Source: Pirellulaceae bacterium (GTDB taxonomy: Bacteria; Planctomycetota; Planctomycetia; Pirellulales; Pirellulaceae). Taken from it: a DNA stretch of 7,117 nt. The notes under the pieces are model-generated. The model saw nothing but the letters and a program-made list of their open reading frames with translations. It ran no database searches and was not told the origin of the DNA. Location: contig JASLRF010000103.1 of the NCBI GenBank assembly GCA_030744095.1, positions 1 to 7,117 of the forward strand, given 5' to 3'. Below, piece by piece: positions 1 to 7,009 of this stretch (positions are counted from its first letter, which is position 1; the number at the start of each line of letters is the position of its first letter). Position numbers and translations under genes: made by a program.

Positions 1-1560
1 GAAATCCAGCACGTTCACTAAGCTTAACGATCCAACGATGCCCTGATCCTCAGTCATTCCGCGCTGTAGGTCCCGCACGCTTTCCAGCAAGTCGTCGAGC
101 TCCTTTCCGTACAACTTCGGCACATCAATCAAGACGTCGACGGTCTCGGTCGTTTCTATGCGATCAATGATGAAGTGGTAAGACTCGACGATCGGACTCG
201 AATGGCGGAAGTTCTCGTCGAAATCCGTGGCGACTTCCAACTTGAAAATGCCAACCGAAGTTAGCGCAAGTAACCCGATCCCGATCCCCGTAACGCGCCA
301 CGGGTGTCGCTCAACGGCTGCGACGACGTGGTTCAGAGAAGCTGCTACGTATCGTTCGCCCGGTGCCCGGGCCGGATCTGTGCCGTATCGGCCGAGCAAC
401 ACGCCGGCGGGCAGAAGCCCCATTGCCGCTACAAAGACCAGCGACGCCCCCAGCGTCATCATGCCGCCAAAACTGCCGACGGGTGCGACCCGGCTGGCGA
501 GCAACGAACTGAAGCCGACCGCGGTCGTCAGACACGTCCAGAAAACAGCCGGTCCGATGTGGATCAGCGTTCGGCGCAGAGCTTCACGCGGTTCATACGC
601 CGCCCTTTCTTCCCGGAAGCGAATTGTGACGTGGACGACGGTGGCTGTTCCGATGACCGTCACCAATGCGACCAGTGGCGAGCTGACCATGCTCAGCCGC
701 ATGCCACCGATCACCAACATCGCTTTCGTCCAGACAAGCGTCAGATGCACGACACCCAGCGGTAACAGAATCCAACGAAGATTTCGGAACAAGACTGCAA
801 TGACCACCGCCAGTACAAAGCTTGATACGAATCCCAAGGTGCGACCGTCTTGTTCGAGATGCTTGTATACATCGTTGACGAGCACTGGTCCTCCCGCCAG
901 CACCGCGGGTGGTTCATGCGCATCGCACAACGCTCGAATCTGCTCAATCGTCTTGTCGCGCGACGCGATGTCCGCTGCGTCTGATGCAAATCGAAGCAAG
1001 AGAACTGTCGTTTGCCCATCCTCTGAGAGGAGCCGCCCACGATACAGATCGCAGCTCACCAGTTCGGCACCAAGTTCGCTCGGAGTGATTGTCCTTTTTT
1101 CCAAATGCTCGCGCAACGTCAAAGAACTGAGCGGTGTTCCCGGCAGCCTTACGTGTGCAAGGCTGAACACACTGTCGATGCCCGCCAGGCGTTGAAGCCT
1201 GGTCTCGAGGCGCTCCAGTCGCAGCAGGCCGGCCATAGTCAGCAATTGGGGGTCGGTGTAAGCAACAACGCCGGTCTCCGCGCCACCAAACAGTTCCTTG
1301 CCTTCCAGGTAGCTGACCAGGCGTGGATCACCTTCGTTGAAGAGCCCTTCGAGACTTCGGTCAAACTCCAAACGCAGAGAAGGCTTGATGGCGAGTGCGG
1401 CCAGAATGCAACAAACCACCAACAGCAAGACACGCAGCCGCAGCACACAATCAACCGCCCAAACCAACAGCGCTGGCGCATCGTCGATTTTCGCGAGCTT
1501 GACTTTACGATATTGGATGAACGTGTTCTCCGCTACGGAATCGGTTCGAACTCGACCCAC
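1..1560 (-). CDS. MMPL/RND-family transporter, N-terminal 520 residues (runs off the left edge)
   Basis: This is an inner-membrane transporter of the RND superfamily (MMPL / sterol-sensing-domain type), a group that exports lipids, hydrophobic compounds or envelope components using the proton gradient. The reading frame is open from 1560 to position 1 with no stop. A first membrane segment lies at about residues 42-59, followed by a periplasmic loop of about 180 residues beginning LEGLFNEGDPRLVSYLEG, a typical MMPL motif. Membrane segments follow at about 243-257, 263-285, 290-312, 336-354 and 364-389. Residues 340-370 hold the family hallmark WTCLTTAVGFSSLLASR followed by an FGG turn. A seventh segment at about 423-440 opens the second half, and the second periplasmic domain is cut at residue 520, so roughly a third or more of the protein is probably missing. 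No ATG exists in frame near the N terminus. I chose GTG at 1560, which overlaps the previous gene by 28 bases and suggests translational coupling. GTG at 1596, just after a weak GGAAAGG, and TTG at 1467 are alternatives. Substrate unknown. Family call firm, start uncertain. Confidence -1.
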   Translation of the reverse strand, partial: MGRVRTDSVAENTFIQYRKVKLAKIDDAPALLVWAVDCVLRLRVLLLVVCCILAALAIKPSLRLEFDRSLEGLFNEGDPRLVSYLEGKELFGGAETGVVAYTDPQLLTMAGLLRLERLETRLQRLAGIDSVFSLAHVRLPGTPLSSLTLREHLEKRTITPSELGAELVSCDLYRGRLLSEDGQTTVLLLRFASDAADIASRDKTIEQIRALCDAHEPPAVLAGGPVLVNDVYKHLEQDGRTLGFVSSFVLAVVIAVLFRNLRWILLPLGVVHLTLVWTKAMLVIGGMRLSMVSSPLVALVTVIGTATVVHVTIRFREERAAYEPREALRRTLIHIGPAVFWTCLTTAVGFSSLLASRVAPVGSFGGMMTLGASLVFVAAMGLLPAGVLLGRYGTDPARAPGERYVAASLNHVVAAVERHPWRVTGIGIGLLALTSVGIFKLEVATDFDENFRHSSPIVESYHFIIDRIETTETVDVLIDVPKLYGKELDDLLESVRDLQRGMTEDQGIVGSLSLVNVLDF

Positions 1561-3440
1561 CGTGTGCGGACGCGCCGACCGGTAGCGAGTTGCCACCGGC
1601 CTTTCCGATCAAAGACATGCGATTCGATGTGTTCGCCGCTGGTGTCACTCCAATCGTAAGTGACTTTGACCGGATCCGGCTTACCAGCTTTCAGGATCAG
1701 ATGCGCCTCGGCACGAAGGTTGCGTTTGCCACCATCGTTGTGAAAGCGAATGAGCATCGGCTTACCGGCCGCGGACTCGATGGCGCGCGAACCGTAACAA
1801 AAGCTCTGTGACCAGAAATCGTTGGGCTCGTCGCCACGTCTTGGGATTGACCAGTCTCTGACGAGCGGCAACCACTGTTCACCGGAGTCAAGGCTGTATT
1901 CGATCTGGTATTGAATTGCCGGATCGGGCGGACTGCTTGATGCCACGTGCGCGGCGGCGTGGAGACCGATGACTGGTTTGTTCGGCGTTGCTGTTAGCGT
2001 CACGGACTTTCCGCCAAACGCACCAGCGGTGACAAACGTCTTTGCCAAATCCAGTTCTGGTCCCATCGAGAGAATTGCCTTTCCCGAGGCTTCGAAGCGG
2101 ATCGTCGTCCCACCGTCCTTGAGCCTCGGCAGAACCGCAACGTTGGCCTGGCAGACGGTCCGAATTTCCAGGCTGGCATCCACCAACTGCCGAGCGTTGG
2201 CCCCGAGGCGAAGCCAATACTGCGAACGGCCTTTGACGTAGTCCGTCAGATCGAGGCCGTCCATAAACTCCTGCGACACCGACCAGGTTCGACCGGCATT
2301 GAGCGAAATTGCGACGGTGCAAGCCAATCTGCCTCGCAGGACGAGTCCGTTGCGGCAGCCCATTTCGTAGATCCCCCAAGCGTCGTCGCTGGGCGGGGTC
2401 GCGCCGATGATGTAGGGGGTGCGGAAATCAAATATGACGTGATCCTCGCCCTCCGCAACAATGCCTTCGCGATAGTCCGCCGTGGTGAAGTCCGGCCGAT
2501 ACACGTATTGCACGTTCGCAAAGCGAACCTGACCATTCTGATGCGAAGTCCCGTTCCTCGAACCGTGCATCTGTTCCGGCTGATTGACCCAAGTTCGCGA
2601 GCGTTCCGGACCTGGAATTTTCCCCGTGTTGTAATTGCGCCCCCAGAAAACGAATGTCTTCCCATCGCTAAGACCAGGTTCGAAGTAGCGTCGCATCCGC
2701 TCGCCGCGTCTCAGATGGACCATCGGCGGTGGCCCGGCGTAACCCGCGAGGTACTCGGCGACCGCATATTTTCGATAGGAATTTCCGTCTCCCGGGTGCA
2801 GACCGCAAACGAGCCAACCTCGCTGCTTTTCCGGTTTGTAACCACGATCGATCCAGCGATCGACGTCATTCTGCAACTCGCCGAGCCCCAGTAGTCGCTG
2901 GCCGGAGTCATTGAAAATCACGGTCGACAAATCGTGATCAAGCAACGCCCATTTGCCCTCGCCGTAGGCACCTCCTTGCAGGAACACCTCAAATGCGTTG
3001 TGCCCGGCAGCGCCGACTCCGCGGCCTCGGCCATGCCCTAGCAGATACTCCAACTCGGCTGTCCACTGTGAATGCGTCGTGCCACAGAGGCCGAAACCGT
3101 AGCCGAAGAGTCCATTCCAATATTCACGTAGCCGCATATCCCTGCCCTGCCTGAGTCCTTCGCCCCAAAGATCACGACGACCTGCTTCTCCGTGCCAATA
3201 ATGCGTGTTACGCCAGAACCAGGAGGCGAGCGCTTTCTGCTCGTCGGAATCGACGCGAGTGCCAGTGGCCTGTTCGTACGTCGCGGCTTGCGTCTCGAAA
3301 AGACGATCGAAAGTTGAGAAGGCAAGCTCGCCAGGATACGACGGATGGTCAGTGCGGATTTGCGGATCGCCCACATCGGCAAGAACTGGCGCAGCGGACC
3401 CTAAGGCAACGAAGATGGCGAGTTTCTTGATGTTGTTCAT
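1533..3440 (-). CDS. Secreted transglutaminase-like protein with a long uncharacterised C-terminal half
   Basis: The 635-residue product is predicted to be exported. Residues 1-21 form a signal peptide (MNNIKK, a hydrophobic stretch, then PVLA with likely cleavage before DVGD). Residues about 65-200 look like a transglutaminase-like papain fold: Cys119 in GLCGTTHSQW, His147 in GHNAFEV and Asp168 in WALLDHDLS fall in the right order and spacing for a Cys-His-Asp triad. Such enzymes hydrolyse or crosslink amide bonds in proteins or peptidoglycan. The particular reaction here is unknown. Residues about 300-635 carry no signature I recognise. They look beta-rich, with phrases such as 'ISLNAGRTWS' and 'YSLDSGEQWLPL' resembling sialidase/BNR-like or Ig-like strands. 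The frame extends back to a TTG at 3515, but ATG at 3440 is preferred because it places the signal peptide at the N terminus. No clear Shine-Dalgarno sequence precedes it. The gene lies 131 bases after the HzsA-related gene and overlaps the next one. Confidence -1.
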   Translation of the reverse strand: MNNIKKLAIFVALGSAAPVLADVGDPQIRTDHPSYPGELAFSTFDRLFETQAATYEQATGTRVDSDEQKALASWFWRNTHYWHGEAGRRDLWGEGLRQGRDMRLREYWNGLFGYGFGLCGTTHSQWTAELEYLLGHGRGRGVGAAGHNAFEVFLQGGAYGEGKWALLDHDLSTVIFNDSGQRLLGLGELQNDVDRWIDRGYKPEKQRGWLVCGLHPGDGNSYRKYAVAEYLAGYAGPPPMVHLRRGERMRRYFEPGLSDGKTFVFWGRNYNTGKIPGPERSRTWVNQPEQMHGSRNGTSHQNGQVRFANVQYVYRPDFTTADYREGIVAEGEDHVIFDFRTPYIIGATPPSDDAWGIYEMGCRNGLVLRGRLACTVAISLNAGRTWSVSQEFMDGLDLTDYVKGRSQYWLRLGANARQLVDASLEIRTVCQANVAVLPRLKDGGTTIRFEASGKAILSMGPELDLAKTFVTAGAFGGKSVTLTATPNKPVIGLHAAAHVASSSPPDPAIQYQIEYSLDSGEQWLPLVRDWSIPRRGDEPNDFWSQSFCYGSRAIESAAGKPMLIRFHNDGGKRNLRAEAHLILKAGKPDPVKVTYDWSDTSGEHIESHVFDRKGRWQLATGRRVRTRWVEFEPIP

Positions 3441-3571
3441 TGGGTGGTGCCTGTCTATCCAGCTGGACGGTGCCGGGAGTCTTCTTCGGTTGACGTCCTC
3501 CAAACCAAAGAACAAACTTTGGCTGAAAAGACTCCCGACCCCTTGCTAGCCCAAGCCATAACGATTCAGTA
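3441..3571 (-). other. Intergenic stretch with nested inverted repeats between cytochrome and transglutaminase genes
   Basis: This 131-base gap carries a perfect 10-base inverted repeat, CGGGAGTCTT at 3474-3483 against AAGACTCCCG at 3528-3537. In the transcript it can be extended by one G-U and one A-U pair. Inside it sits a smaller hairpin, CCAAAG at 3505-3510 and CTTTGG at 3517-3522, with a 6-base loop. A 10-base palindrome, TCCAGCTGGA, lies at 3458-3467, and GGTGCC occurs twice (3446-3451 and 3469-3474). No T-run follows the outer stem on the minus strand, so it does not look like an intrinsic terminator. An RNA processing, stability or translation-control structure ahead of the transglutaminase gene is possible. 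There is a GGAGG at 3497-3501 on the minus strand with no start codon at a suitable distance. Confidence -1.
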
Positions 3572-6500
3572 TTACGGCTCCTCACTCGCGTGGGAGAATG
3601 TGCGGACAATCCTCGAGATGCTGCCTTGGCGATCCTTGATCGAAACGGAGATCGACGGCGCGCCGGGCAGTTCAATCAATTGTGTTAATGGTAGCTCGTA
3701 GACGCCTTCGTAGATCTTCTGAAAGTGTGGTGCCAGGTTCTCGCCGGCAGGGACGCCGTTGACATCAAAGTCGCATGTCACAACGAAGCTATCGAAATCG
3801 ACGCCGGAATAATAGTCGTCGACGCCAATCAGGATTCGACTTAATTTCGAGTTCGCGCCTCGCTTCGGTTCTGTGATTGTTAGCGTGGGACGTTTATCGT
3901 CGCCAGCCCACCCAAAGCCGCTCCGATCGGGGTTCGACGGGTCGTAATCGAAATCAATCGGGCAACCAAGATCGATCCATCGCACGATCGTGCGACGGTC
4001 TCGATCGGAAAGTGGTTCCACCTTGCCGGCCTCGATCGCTGTGGGGGGCGGCATTCGGCTGCCGCGAAAGTCCAAATCGGATCGGTCGCGGTTGGACTGT
4101 GTATTTTGCAGTGGTTCTCCAGCCAATTCCAGAGTCTGGGGATCGCCGGGATCGCGAGCAGTTGGAAAGTCGTCGTTTGACCAGCCATCCAGCCGCTGGC
4201 CATAGAGCTTCCAGACCAGCAAACTGCGGCGTGATTGGAACTTGCGAATGTAACGCGATGCATTGGTTTGCCGCCAAGTGCCGTTGTGGATCACCGGCTT
4301 GTGGCCGAACTGCGCGCGTGTGTCCGCGGCCAGGCGATAATAACTGCCGGGCCACTTACCTTGATTTGGAACCTTCACAAGCTCGCCATCAGCGTCCAGG
4401 TTCAGATTCCCCGCCGGCTGCTTGCCCTCTTTTGCCGTGTGGCAGGCGACACAGCTTCTTCGAAGGATCGGCTGGACGTCGCGTGCGTATTCGACATTTA
4501 CCACGGCGCTCGATTGATAACGCAAGCCGGTGGCGTCAGCCGTATCCCACTGCCGCGCGGATTCGTCATGGTTCTTGGCGGTTAGCAGCGGCGTGTGCTG
4601 TGTGAGATCGAAGACTTTGTAGTCACTCTGTGCGGCAATGGTGTCGGCAAACCGTGTCGGCTGTTGGCTATGAGCGTGGCAACCACCGCAGTCGTGGCGG
4701 ACTTCGCCGGGCCGAAGCTGGTGCCACGTTTGCGCCATGTTCAGTACCATTCCGTTCTTGTCGAGTGTCTGGAATGAAAACGCTGTGTCTGCGGGGATCT
4801 TCGCCAGAAAACTCGTGTCTGGATTTCCGTCGGAATCGGTCGGCTGCCGGCCTGCTTCGTCGAATTTACGCACAGGAATTTCGCCCAGGATCCGCAGCCG
4901 CTCCTGCGCATGGCTGAAGAACAGGCGGCCGCTGTTTTGGCCACGATGACGATCCGTGGTTGGCTCCATCGCCAGAATTCGAACGGCGTGAATTTCGCCG
5001 TTGTCATAAACCCCGGCCTCGGCTCCTTGGTTGAACCAATTCAGGGAAGCTCCGTTTTGCGAGGTATTGAAGGGATCGAGCCCACGGAAACCGTTGCGAT
5101 CGCGGTTGGCGACGAAAGTCGCCGTGACACGTCCATCGGGTACCCCGCCTTCCGGATAGCTCTCGCGTTTATAGAAGCTGGACGTGCCCACCAGGCCGAA
5201 CGGTGTGCCAGCCGGCAAGTGCGGCGACAGCGAACCATCGTTAGCCAGCGGCGCGATGGTGGCTGGTTCTTTGACTCCATAGATACGCTCGTAAGAAACC
5301 ACCGCACGCGGCCACTGTTCGTTGTACCGGGCATCGTTCTTGATCAGCCGCATCTGGTCCGGGCTGTCGATCGGATCGCCGTTCTTAAGCAGATACAATC
5401 CACCATCGATCGCTGGCTTCTTCAAACCGTTTTGATGGTTCCCCGGCCCTGGTGAATAAACGGTCAGCAGATGATTGTCCGGCGCGGCCGACGGATGCGT
5501 GAACTTACCAACACGTGGCGAGTCGTTTTTTCCTAACACCGAAGCGTCGGCCGGCCCTTCGCCGTTGTTGGCAAAGCGCGTCAGCGATGTGAGACCAAAT
5601 GGACTGAACGGCAAGCGATATAGTTTCGGTTTGCTGTTGTAATGTCGGCCAAATCGCGCAGGCGGATTTCGCGGATCGCCACGCCATCCTGGACCGAATC
5701 TGGAATATCCTTCCGGCACCGAGGGAGGCAATTTGAAGTAAGCGCCGAAGCCGCTGTTGTTCTGATTGTAATACTCTTCGGCGATGATCGAACCGTCCGA
5801 CAGCTGCGTTTGAAAGTGAAATGCGTTTGGGGCGCCGCCCGTGTCGAAGGCGCTGATTACCGGACTCCACTTCGTGCCATCGGGGTTGATGCTCCACAGT
5901 CCCCAGAGAATGCTACTCCGCAAAGCCTGCGATTCCATCGAACTGAAGATGATCCGTCCATCTTTGAGCACTACCGGATGCAACGCCATGCCGATATTCA
6001 AATGGCCGATGCACTCGACGTTGCTACCATCGTCATCCATCACGAACAGCTGCAAGGTCGGACCGTTATGCTTGGGCGGCCTGAAGGCATCGCGGTTGCT
6101 GGTAAAAACAATCCGGCCCCCCGGCAACGGGTAGGCCCCCATGTTAAAGACACCGTAGTCGAGATGCGTTTTACCGTCTTCGCGCGTCACAAAGTCGCTC
6201 GACCAATCTGCCGCGCCAGTATTCGGTGTGAATCGCTGCTGTGTGAGCCGGACGATCTTGCGCGTCTCGAGATGGATCTTGTAGATATCGGCCCCGGCCT
6301 TGGGAAACTTGCCAGCCCAGTTGATCGTCATGTCGTGAATGTGCGAATAAAACACCCACTGGCCGTCCAGCGAAACGACCGGATCGACGACCGATCCCAT
6401 TCCGCCTTCCACCAGAACTTCCTCGCGACCGTCCGGTTGCAACAGCATCAAATCGCCGCCCGGGTCCATCGCAACGGGTTGGGCAATCTCTGCCCATTTC

Positions 6501-6697
6501 GAACCGACGTCGTCTCCCTTGCGAGGAACACGTACGTAGACGATTCTGTAGTCGAACGCGACCGACAGGTCACTCGAAATGTGCGGCACATCCAGGCCAA
6601 TCGGATCGGGATAGCGTCGGTCGGCTTCTCCACCGTCGAGGGCGAGCCCGCCGCCAAAAACGCAGGCCATCGTCCAGAAAAGTGTTCGCTGAAACAT
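3572..6697 (-). CDS. HzsA-related secreted di-heme c-type cytochrome with propeller-like N-terminal domain
   Basis: The 1041-residue protein has a signal peptide (MFQRTLFWTMACVFGGGLAL) and would work outside the cytoplasmic membrane, where c-type hemes are attached. Residues about 40-600 contain repeated beta-propeller-like phrases (VVSLDGQWVFYSHI, PLPGGRIVFTSNRDAF, VVLKDGRIIFSSMES, QLSDGSIIAEEYY), as in TolB/PD40 blades. Two heme sites follow: CGGCH at residues 670-674 (4676-4690) and CVACH at 749-753 (4439-4453). RMPPP at 881-885 and VRWIDLGCPID at about 905-914 resemble the end of planctomycete cytochrome c domains, and Met882 may be a distal heme ligand. Residues about 935-1041 look like an Ig-like domain. 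The order propeller, heme I, heme II matches the alpha subunit of hydrazine synthase, but the protein is longer, no partner subunits are nearby and the special heme-ligand tyrosine seems absent. It is therefore best named HzsA-related, with unknown redox function. The frame extends to a TTG at 6727, but ATG at 6697 has a strong Shine-Dalgarno sequence and starts the signal peptide. Confidence -1.
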   Translation of the reverse strand: MFQRTLFWTMACVFGGGLALDGGEADRRYPDPIGLDVPHISSDLSVAFDYRIVYVRVPRKGDDVGSKWAEIAQPVAMDPGGDLMLLQPDGREEVLVEGGMGSVVDPVVSLDGQWVFYSHIHDMTINWAGKFPKAGADIYKIHLETRKIVRLTQQRFTPNTGAADWSSDFVTREDGKTHLDYGVFNMGAYPLPGGRIVFTSNRDAFRPPKHNGPTLQLFVMDDDGSNVECIGHLNIGMALHPVVLKDGRIIFSSMESQALRSSILWGLWSINPDGTKWSPVISAFDTGGAPNAFHFQTQLSDGSIIAEEYYNQNNSGFGAYFKLPPSVPEGYSRFGPGWRGDPRNPPARFGRHYNSKPKLYRLPFSPFGLTSLTRFANNGEGPADASVLGKNDSPRVGKFTHPSAAPDNHLLTVYSPGPGNHQNGLKKPAIDGGLYLLKNGDPIDSPDQMRLIKNDARYNEQWPRAVVSYERIYGVKEPATIAPLANDGSLSPHLPAGTPFGLVGTSSFYKRESYPEGGVPDGRVTATFVANRDRNGFRGLDPFNTSQNGASLNWFNQGAEAGVYDNGEIHAVRILAMEPTTDRHRGQNSGRLFFSHAQERLRILGEIPVRKFDEAGRQPTDSDGNPDTSFLAKIPADTAFSFQTLDKNGMVLNMAQTWHQLRPGEVRHDCGGCHAHSQQPTRFADTIAAQSDYKVFDLTQHTPLLTAKNHDESARQWDTADATGLRYQSSAVVNVEYARDVQPILRRSCVACHTAKEGKQPAGNLNLDADGELVKVPNQGKWPGSYYRLAADTRAQFGHKPVIHNGTWRQTNASRYIRKFQSRRSLLVWKLYGQRLDGWSNDDFPTARDPGDPQTLELAGEPLQNTQSNRDRSDLDFRGSRMPPPTAIEAGKVEPLSDRDRRTIVRWIDLGCPIDFDYDPSNPDRSGFGWAGDDKRPTLTITEPKRGANSKLSRILIGVDDYYSGVDFDSFVVTCDFDVNGVPAGENLAPHFQKIYEGVYELPLTQLIELPGAPSISVSIKDRQGSISRIVRTFSHASEEP

Positions 6698-6703
6698 CAG
6701 AAT

Positions 6704-6711
6704 CTCTCCTC
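6704..6711 (-). promoter_or_regulatory. Strong Shine-Dalgarno sequence of the HzsA-related gene
   Basis: Read on the minus strand this is GAGGAGAG, with the AGGAG core 8 bases before ATG at 6697. It is the only clear ribosome binding site in the window and decides the start against the upstream in-frame TTG at 6727. The two following genes lack a comparable site, which fits their being translated from the same message. Confidence -1.
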
Positions 6712-6831
6712 GCCGGCAGGATACCAAGCATCAGGATGCGCTCGCGGGATTTCCTCGTCAAGCTCTGCTCCGCTCAGCACTCGAGAAGGGGTCCACAAGT
6801 GGCGTTAGCTGGAGCTTGGAAACGTGGTTAA

Positions 6832-6858
6832 AGAGTTAAGATCCAGTCATCTCTCCCG
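6832..6858. repeat. 64-base-period element, copy 1
   Basis: This copy begins AGAGTTAAGATCCAGTCA and ends TCTCTCCCG. It differs from copy 2 at 4 of 27 positions and from copy 3 at 3 of 27. It lies 134 bases upstream of the ATG of the HzsA-related gene and is the copy closest to it. Confidence -1.
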
Positions 6859-6895
6859 CTGAAGGTCGTGCAGCTTTCAAATCTTTCTCGCTTCT

Positions 6896-6922
6896 AGAGT
6901 CAAGATCCAGTTACCTCTCCCC
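6896..6922. repeat. 64-base-period element, copy 2
   Basis: This copy begins AGAGTCAAGATCCAGTTA and ends CCTCTCCCC. It starts exactly 64 bases after copy 1, with a 37-base spacer between. The similarity with copy 1 extends into the following CTG. The spacers share TCGCTTCTA, which suggests duplication of a longer unit followed by divergence. Confidence -1.
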
Positions 6923-6959
6923 CTGCAGACTTCTTCGCTTCTAAGCCTCTCTTGCCTTA

Positions 6960-6986
6960 AGAGTTAAGATCATGTCACCTCTCCCG
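6960..6986. repeat. 64-base-period element, copy 3
   Basis: This copy begins AGAGTTAAGATCATGTCA and ends CCTCTCCCG, again exactly 64 bases after the previous one. Its left edge forms the small inverted repeat CTTAA-GAG-TTAAG at 6956-6968. The rightmost copy ends 23 bases from the stop of the possible upstream gene. Confidence -1.
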
Positions 6987-7009
6987 GAGGGCTCATCGTA
7001 CCACACAAG

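Larger units (their letters stand above)
6698..7009. other. Gene-free upstream region of the HzsA-related gene
   Basis: These 312 bases contain no supportable reading frame. They hold the three 27-base elements at 64-base spacing (6832-6986), a 7-base inverted repeat CAAGCTC / GAGCTTG (6759-6765 and 6812-6818), and the Shine-Dalgarno sequence. A promoter for the minus-strand gene set should be here, but I see no convincing -35/-10 pair. A TTGACT inside copy 2, read on the minus strand, has no good -10 partner. Confidence -1.

Noticed and set aside
227..1195. Plus-strand open frame of 322 codons
   Set aside because: The opposite strand encodes a clear MMPL transporter with correct membrane segments throughout. 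The plus-strand product is low-complexity Ser/Arg/Thr-rich with no membrane or domain signature.
3474..3537. Intrinsic transcription terminator after the HzsA-related gene
   Set aside because: The stem is present but no T-run follows on the minus strand, and the inner hairpin is AT-rich and short.
3877..4605. Plus-strand open frame of 242 codons
   Set aside because: It is antisense to the heme-binding region, including both CxxCH motifs, and its Arg-rich translation has no family resemblance.
3572..6697. True hydrazine synthase alpha subunit (anammox)
   Set aside because: The gene lacks neighbouring beta and gamma subunit genes, the +4 tyrosine after the first heme motif is glutamine, and the protein is larger with an extra C-terminal domain. 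Similar HzsA-related proteins are known in planctomycetes that are not anammox bacteria.
5642..6808. Plus-strand open frame of 388 codons
   Set aside because: It lies wholly opposite the HzsA-related gene and its leader, has no recognisable domain, and its sequence is what the GC-rich antisense of a coding gene produces.
6880..6903. Minus-strand promoter with TTGACT as -35 box
   Set aside because: At 17 bases downstream the sequence is TTGAAA, which is a poor -10 box, and the hexamer is part of the repeated element, so the match may be chance.
6832..6986. CRISPR array (27-base repeats with 37-base spacers)
   Set aside because: There are only three copies, the repeats differ at 3-5 positions, the spacers share a stretch (TCGCTTCTA), and no cas gene is in the window.
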